From positions 191,059,147-191,123,146 of the forward strand of contig CM060953.1 in assembly GCA_030765055.1 (NCBI GenBank): a stretch of 64,000 bases of DNA, written 5' to 3'. This document shows, in pieces, positions 58,503 to 64,000 of the stretch. The notes below the pieces were generated by a model. It was not told the DNA's origin and did not search any database. It worked only from the letters and a program-made list of their open reading frames with translations. This stretch comes from Mantis religiosa (lineage: Eukaryota > Arthropoda > Insecta > Mantodea > Mantidae). A program made the translations under genes and the position numbers. Numbering within the stretch: position 1 is the first letter of the stretch; each line of letters starts with the position of its first letter.

Positions 58503-59460
58503 CCTTTTGGTATGCATGTGTGTGTCCGAACTGCATAACTCAAAACCGATATTTGCAATAACTAAAGCATTGTACTTATGTAAGTCCATATCTCCCATTT
58601 CTAGAAACTATTCACTGCATGAACAAAAATGTGTCATTTTGTATAAAACATCTCTAACCACTTGTTCCAATCTTCAGATGTTTAACCTATTGGCATGACA
58701 AACAAAATGAATCATTTGAATTTTTTGGAAGCAGATTCTGAAATTCTCTAATTCTGGATGGCTTTTGTACAATTTTATAAAATTGCTAACTCACAAAATA
58801 TATGAAAGAATTTTAATTACACCAACATTTAGATCTTGTTAACATATTTTAATGTAATTACGGTTCACAGTTACTCTTTGTTTTTATCTTCAAGTTTCCA
58901 ATGGCTTTACAATATTGTTTTTGTTTCCTGAGATTTCCCTGAAATAGAATAGAATTTCAAAAGCAGCATATCGCGATCCGCTCTTTAAACATCTAACTAC
59001 TATTTGAGGTTCCTGTATCCTTCTTGTATCTAAAGCGAGACGTTTAGTTCAATTTTTTCTATAAACATTTATCCTATACTTATAACAGATAGATAAATAA
59101 GTCTCTATAGAAGAGTAGACTGAGAAAGTAATGTGAGTATATAGTACAATAAGTTACTATTATGAACAAATGTGGAAGAGATGGTCTTCTAGTTATACCA
59201 ATTGTCTGCTAGACTAGGCAGCTACCGACCTTAACTTGCTCTTCATAGATGGCTCTACCTGTAATAATTAATCGCCAGAGGCAAACTTTGTAAATATATA
59301 CTAAACTTTAATACAAGTTGTACTTGTGTTCCAAACACACACCTTAATTTTAATTGTGTTTATAACTTGAGAGTAACCAGCTACCACAATTTAAACAGAG
59401 AAAAACCAATGGAACAAACAATTGTCCATGTGAAAGGAAAACCTCTAAAGTAGTTATAAA
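58503..59460 (+). repeat. Monomer 27, class G
   Basis: Full-length, with the start GCATGTGTGTGTCCGAACTG, the core at 59243-59267 (TTCATAGATGGCTCTACCTG) and the TATA box at 59455-59460. Confidence 0.85.
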
Positions 59461-59489
59461 GCCATAGTTGTTTTCCAAATGGAATGTAT

Positions 59490-60371
59490 ATATGTATTTT
59501 CCGGACAAAAGCCACGCCATTATTTTTACGAAGCGCCACACCCCCGCTGAGCGACCAAACTTCTTCAGGGGCCGAAGGATAGAGTGGACTAATTCCATCA
59601 AGTACCTGGGCGTTCAACTTGATAGAGGCCTAACTTTCCGCGGACACATCAGGGAACTATCGGCACGGGTGCAGGGGGCTATTGCCTCTCTGTACCCAAT
59701 GCTGGGTTCGCGTTCGATGCCAGTCCGCTTAAAGCTACGCCTCTTTCGAGCGCTGATAATCCCACTTATGTTGTACGCCTGTGAAATCTGGGGCATGGCT
59801 GCCGATAGCTGGATGGCATACCTTCAGCGTGCACAGAATAGAAGACTCCGATCCATCTATTCTGTGGGCCGTTCTTTTCCCGTGAGGTTACTTCACGAAG
59901 CTTCCCTTCTCCCATACGTGGAGGACGAAATTAGACGCCGGGCAACAAAATTTTACGATAAAATTCCTGCTCATAGAAGCGCCCTGGTTCGGTCTCTAGG
60001 AGACTACGACGCTGCGAGACGCCGATTCAGGCTTTTCCGGGTACCCCGTATGGCTTGCGGGCATCCGAGGTAACAAAGGAGTTAATCCTTACAGCAGCAT
60101 AAGCTAAATTACAAATCTCCAAAAGAGCTGTTTGGCTACTAAATTTACCCCATTTTAGATTAATAAATCACCAGGGTGTGCGGTTTGGCATCCTGTACAA
60201 AATTAAAGAGGAGCAAAAAGCTACCTCAACAAAATTTTCTTGAACAAAAAATACCACATCATCCTACAAACATCACAATTAACAACCTGCGGTCAGACCC
60301 AAAACCTGGGTGGGTACACAGCAAAAAACTTCTGGCTGTTAACAGCCTGTCAGTACACGACTTGGACTTGG
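59490..60371 (+). mobile_element. 5'-truncated LINE with 11-bp target duplication
   Basis: ATGGAATGTAT occurs at 59479-59489 and 60372-60382. The empty site is seen in the paired block at about 48.78 kb (AAATGGAATGCATATGAGTG). The element belongs to the same family as the 17.5-kb LINE, including the near-palindromic 3' motif CTGGCTGTTAACAGCCTG at 60332-60349. Confidence 0.9.
59496..60073 (+). pseudogene. LINE reverse-transcriptase C-terminal region
   Basis: The open frame starts within the thumb region at DKSHAIIFTKRHTP and runs through IKYLGVQLDRGLTFRGHIRE to RVPRMACGHPR and a normal stop. It lacks the whole catalytic palm. It aligns nearly end to end with the last ~190 residues of the 17.5-kb ORF, with many substitutions. 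The two copies therefore come from distinct source elements or are separated by considerable time. Confidence 0.9.
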
Positions 60372-60644
60372 ATGGAATGTATTTGAGTGGCGCAATTAAA
60401 AAACTGTCATTTTGATGATTAACGTTTGTTGAAATAAACATTTTAATTTGGTACACACAAAATTTATTGAAGTTTCCATTATATTAGTATCAATTAAATG
60501 TATTTCTCCACTAACATGTCGAAATCATACAAGTAGGTTTTGTAGTTATCATTCTCAGGAACTGATTATATGGTACAAGTAAACTATTGTAGTGCAGAGA
60601 TCAACTAATTGAAAACTTTTAAGCGCTAATGGTAATGTGATACA

Positions 60645-61115
60645 TGTATCACTTACGTGTCACTTCGATCCTTTGCATCCCCCTTGTATGTGCAATAAAA
60701 ATGTGTAATGACACTATTTCTGTAAAAATTTATCTTAAACTAGCAGCGGATAAATCAGTAGACTGAAAAATGATGTAAGTGTAATAGATGAACATCAATC
60801 ATAAACATACACGCATCGTGGTGTTATCACGGAGCTGGTCTTTTAGTTATAGCGATTGTCGCCAGGAAGGCCATTTACCGACTTTGCCTTGCAGTTCAGA
60901 GATGGCGCTAGCTGTAGTATCTTATCAAGAGCAACAACATTGCGAATTATTTGCAAAGTCTTATAACAAGTTGCATGTATGTTCATAGCATATAGTTTAT
61001 ATTTAATTATGTTTTACTCCGTGAAGCCAACTAGTAGCTTAAATGTATACTGAGAGAATATCTAACGAATAAAATACTATTTGTAGCAAGTGAAGTCGCC
61101 TAAGGTAGATATAAT
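60645..61115 (+). repeat. Monomer 28, class H
   Basis: The core is at 60896-60920 (TTCAGAGATGGCGCTAGCTG) and TATAAT at 61110-61115. The open frame of 66 codons at 60788-60988 parallels that of monomer 21. Confidence 0.8.
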
Positions 61116-62269
61116 TACATACATATCTCAAGATCTTTTCACTGTTGTACTCACGAATTACGTTCTACACTTGTTAATAATTTTTGTTCTGGGAACACCT
61201 ATATCGTAGATACCAACTGGAATTTGGTGCTAAAACAGAGCGCCCAGTTGCACTGTTGAACACAAGATCAGTGAAAGAGGCAACTTGTTTTGGCTGGGTC
61301 ACGAGGTGAACAATGTGTCATTTCTCTCACCTGTGGGATTGCGTAACATAATACTTCACAAGTGGGAAGGAACAGTTTGTCTAAACCTTTGTTTACATAA
61401 TTTATTTTGATGTTTTGCTCCTTAGTAAGTACTCACACGATTTTGACCGCAACATTTGTATTGATATTTATCTTTAAATCACTGAATATGGGGCTTACTC
61501 TGCTCCTGAAAATTGCTCTTACTAACACTTACTCCTCTACTTGCCCCATGTTAGTCAAGATAAACATTATGGCAACGTTAATTATCTAGTATGTACAAGA
61601 CAATATGGGAATGAAATAATTCAACTGTTTATGGGCGGATTGCGATTGTTGTATTTGAAATTTTCTTTTGTTAGCGTTCCATTTGTGGACAGTAAAATTT
61701 TATTGGAATATTCATACCGGAGTCAAGGAATAGTTCTAAATGGTTCTCTTCACAAGTAAAACATAAATTGTGTGTTTCTACAGAATCTGCATTTACTGTG
61801 TTCCTTCTCTGTCTTTTACCGTTTATCAGTTATACAGGAATATTTCAGAATGAACAGAACATTCCTATTAAATTGATGCCATGCATTTCGTTTGTCATGC
61901 AAATATTTAAAACGAATGCATTTTGTTTAAAATTGTTTTCCTCATTTCGTATTAATAGATAATTTCAATAAGTGTTACATGAAAGGAATAGTCTGCCGAC
62001 TGGATTTTCTTAAAAAATTCATCTGCATGGCTGTAGATCATAAACTTAAATGGAAGATTTCCTATTCAAACGGTTCCGTTTTAGATTCACAGTGGCACAG
62101 ACCTTTTCTAAGTAAAACAATCACCGCTTTAAAAGCTCATGCCTATTTTAGGAAACATATGAGTAATAAAATATCAAGTGCAAAAAATTATTCCATCATC
62201 TAGCTGTAAGGATCCAGAAGATAAATTGAAAGTTTGTTAAAACAGTTGACTTATGATTCCTCCCTCCAA
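61116..62269 (+). repeat. H-D interval tract, third copy
   Basis: No gene is seen. Short open frames here are not preserved in the copies at 29.7 and 49.5 kb. Confidence 0.7.
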
Positions 62270-62912
62270 TGAGTTACAGTTCATTACTTATATACCAGCT
62301 GGCTACCAATACAGTTTTATACAATTAACAATTTATACTCTTAACATGATAACATCGGACTCTGTTGTATCTAAGTAAATACTGTAACATGAACATCTTT
62401 GGTTTCTCACTTAACAAGATGACTAATATTGCAGATGTGGCTCTAGATCTCATTTCATCAGGATATCTATGGAAGAGGGTGAAATAGGAAGGGTTATGCG
62501 AGATTTCCATAATATACGTAATTTCCCAGGAGTTTCAGTTGCTATAGACTGCACACATATCCCAATTATATCACCTGGTGGGAATAATGACGAGATTTAC
62601 AGAAATCGCCGTGGTTGGTTTTCTTTAAATGTTCAAGCTATCTTTGACTCAAAACTTTGTTTCCGGAATGTTGTTCCTAGGTGGCCAGGTTCAGCAAATG
62701 ATTGCAATGTTTTTAGAAATTCTATAATTCATGGACAGTTTGAAGCTGAAGAATTTCCCCGAGGTGAGCTCCTAGGAGACAGTACTTATCGCTGTTGTCA
62801 TTACTTACACCTACATTACAGAACGAGCATATAACAGGGCTCACAGACAAACAAGATCAGTTATTGAAAGGTCTTTTGGTGTTGTCTTGTTTAAGAATGA
62901 AATTAGCTGTGA
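62270..62912 (+). pseudogene. PIF/Harbinger transposase fragment, copy 3
   Basis: A frame of 121 codons (62469-62834) reads NFPGVSVAIDCTHIPIISPG, FSLNVQAIFDSKL, PRWPGSANDCNVF and GDSTYRCC. It shares with copy 2 the frameshift near 62819 and the same 3' truncation point before the D sequence, so the damage predates the block duplication. Differences from copy 2 are a few substitutions such as ARWPG to PRWPG. Confidence 0.85.
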
Positions 62913-62914
62913 AC

Positions 62915-63746
62915 TAAGTGGCATATCCTCCTTCCAAGGGTGTACCTAACCCACATACAGTTACCAACAGTTTCGTGAACAAATTGTGCCATTTTATGTA
63001 AAATATCTCTAAACATTTGAGCGATACAGCAAGGTTTAACGTATTGGCACGGCAAACAAGATGTATTTTTGAAATTTTCGGTAACAGTTAGCGAAGCTGT
63101 CATTCTGAAAGAGTTTTGAATAATATTCTATGACCAATAAATCGTTACGCATCAAAAGTCTTGTTGAAACACCGTTTGCAACATATTTTATATGAATAAA
63201 GATTCACAGTCATTCCTTCACTTTTCCAATTACTTTACAATATAGGTTCCGTTTCCTGTAATTTAGCGGGAATGGAATTGAAATTCAAATGCCGCATATT
63301 ATGGTGCACTTTTCAAACATTTAACTATCACTTAAGTTTCCTGTATCTTTCTTGTATCTACTAGAGAATGTCTGTAAGCGATTTTCTTAAACTTGTAGCA
63401 GATAGATAGATAAGCCTTGGTGGACAGTAGATGTGAGCAAAACTTACTCTTATAATCACATATTATCGAGGAAGTGTTCCTTTAGATATATCAGTAATCC
63501 ACCAGGACAGACCTTGCCTCACCTCTCATAGATGGCCCTAGCTGTAATAAGTTATCGCGAGAGACAAGACTTGTAATAGTTTATAAAGTTTTGCACCAAA
63601 TTGTATTTATATTCGCAGAAACCCCTTATATTTAGTACAGTTGTACGAAATGAGAGTAAGCAGCAGCTAAAGGACAGGTAATGAGACAAAATTGAAGGAA
63701 GAAATAATTGTATATCAGAATGGATGTCCTCTAAAGTACATATAAA
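62915..63746 (+). repeat. Monomer 29, class D
   Basis: The core is at 63525-63549 (CTCATAGATGGCCCTAGCTG) and the TATA box at 63741-63746. The D-type interval continues to the window edge. Confidence 0.85.
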
Positions 63747-64000
63747 ACTGCATTTTTTCGCAATTGTTTTCAATTATTATTTTGCATTTAATGTTGATCA
63801 CAAAACGAGTTTTTTACCAGTATTGTTGAACAATAATAATTTAAATGAGGCTATAACATGGCAAAGGTTGCTGTTGCCAAAAGTAAATATTTTTAGGTCA
63901 AGAAATATGAAATTATGGAACATTTTTCTGTACTATGCACATGTCTGCTATTTGCATACGGACAGAGGGATATATCACACATCATAGTTACATTTATGTG

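Larger units (their letters stand above)
1..64000 (+). repeat. Higher-order tandem array of diverged ~1.1-kb monomers
   Basis: Twenty-nine copies of one monomer family lie on the + strand and none was seen on the - strand. The best-preserved parts are a pre-core block (TTTATCCTAAACTTGCAGCA and AGTAGACTGAAAAAGT-like), the core (CTTTTAGTTATATCGATTGT, CCGCCAGGAGAGGC, CCATAGATGGCTCTAGCTGT) and a distal block ending in TCTAAAGTAGATATAAAACT. Simple monomers give core-to-core steps of 1.1-1.2 kb (C to D 1146; B to C 1227; A' to G 1227). Longer steps carry a core-less monomer or an insertion. Copies share classes (A to H here) and those classes recur in order, which is the signature of block duplication. 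No host gene was recognised in or between the monomers. Confidence 0.85.

Noticed and set aside
1..64000. CRISPR array or bacterial operon structure
   Set aside because: Monomers are kilobase-sized and diverged, with no short identical repeats or regular spacers, and all recognisable proteins belong to eukaryotic transposons.

Overview
The window looks like heterochromatin-like or intergenic DNA from an arthropod, most likely an insect. It is AT-rich and carries eukaryotic transposon wreckage: mariner, PIF/Harbinger, piggyBac-like and DDE_3 transposases, Jockey-like non-LTR retrotransposons, LTR solo elements, tRNA-derived SINEs and a U2 snRNA retrofragment. Microsatellites are frequent. I found no intact host gene, tRNA, rRNA, CRISPR array or bacterial operon. 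Placement below arthropod is an inference from transposon types alone. All coordinates were counted by hand and may be off by a few bases.

The main structure is not any single transposon. It is a diverged tandem array with 29 recognisable copies of one monomer family, all on the + strand. Monomers are about 0.9-1.2 kb where uninterrupted. Each has a GT-rich start (GTGTGTCCGAACTCC-like), about 500 bp of AT-rich sequence, a pre-core block, a strongly conserved core of about 100 bp (CCGCCAGGAGAGGC, then CCATAGATGGCKCTAGCTGTAATA-like) and a TATAAA box about 214 bp downstream of the core. The monomers fall into classes that I call A to H. They recur in a fixed order (A-B-C, D-E, E-F, G-H-D), so the array is a higher-order repeat built by duplication of multi-monomer blocks. 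Left to right the order is A B C D E F F A B C E F G H D E B C A' G H D F A B A' G H D. The clearest block duplication pairs about 47.8-52.5 kb with 58.5-64.0 kb. A-B blocks recur at 0-2.8, 20.1-22.2 and 54.5-57.3 kb.

Transposons are layered on this array and allow relative dating. A Harbinger fragment sits at the same place in all three H-D blocks (31, 51 and 62.5 kb), so it predates their duplication. A LINE at 59.5 kb with an 11-bp target duplication is missing from the paired block at 48.8 kb, so it is younger. Layout: 0-7 kb, monomers A B C D with a mariner and LINE-tail insertion in B; 7-10 kb, SINE, solo LTR, a GC-rich tract and a U2 snRNA retrofragment; 10-17 kb, E F F with a SINE and a foldback element; 17.5-20.1 kb, the largest LINE; 20-35 kb, A to H and D-E with LINE, mariner and Harbinger remnants; 35-38 kb, a minus-strand LTR, piggyBac C-terminus and DDE_3 transposase; 39-45 kb, B C with a second large LINE; 45-64 kb, A' G H D F A B A' G H D.

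The core resembles the arthropod CTCF consensus (AGRKGGCGCY), in one orientation throughout, with a TATA box at near-constant spacing. A repeated promoter-plus-insulator module is a possible reading. The alternatives are a large-monomer satellite, a piRNA-producing locus or a dead array. This cannot be decided from sequence alone and is offered as the main thing to test.
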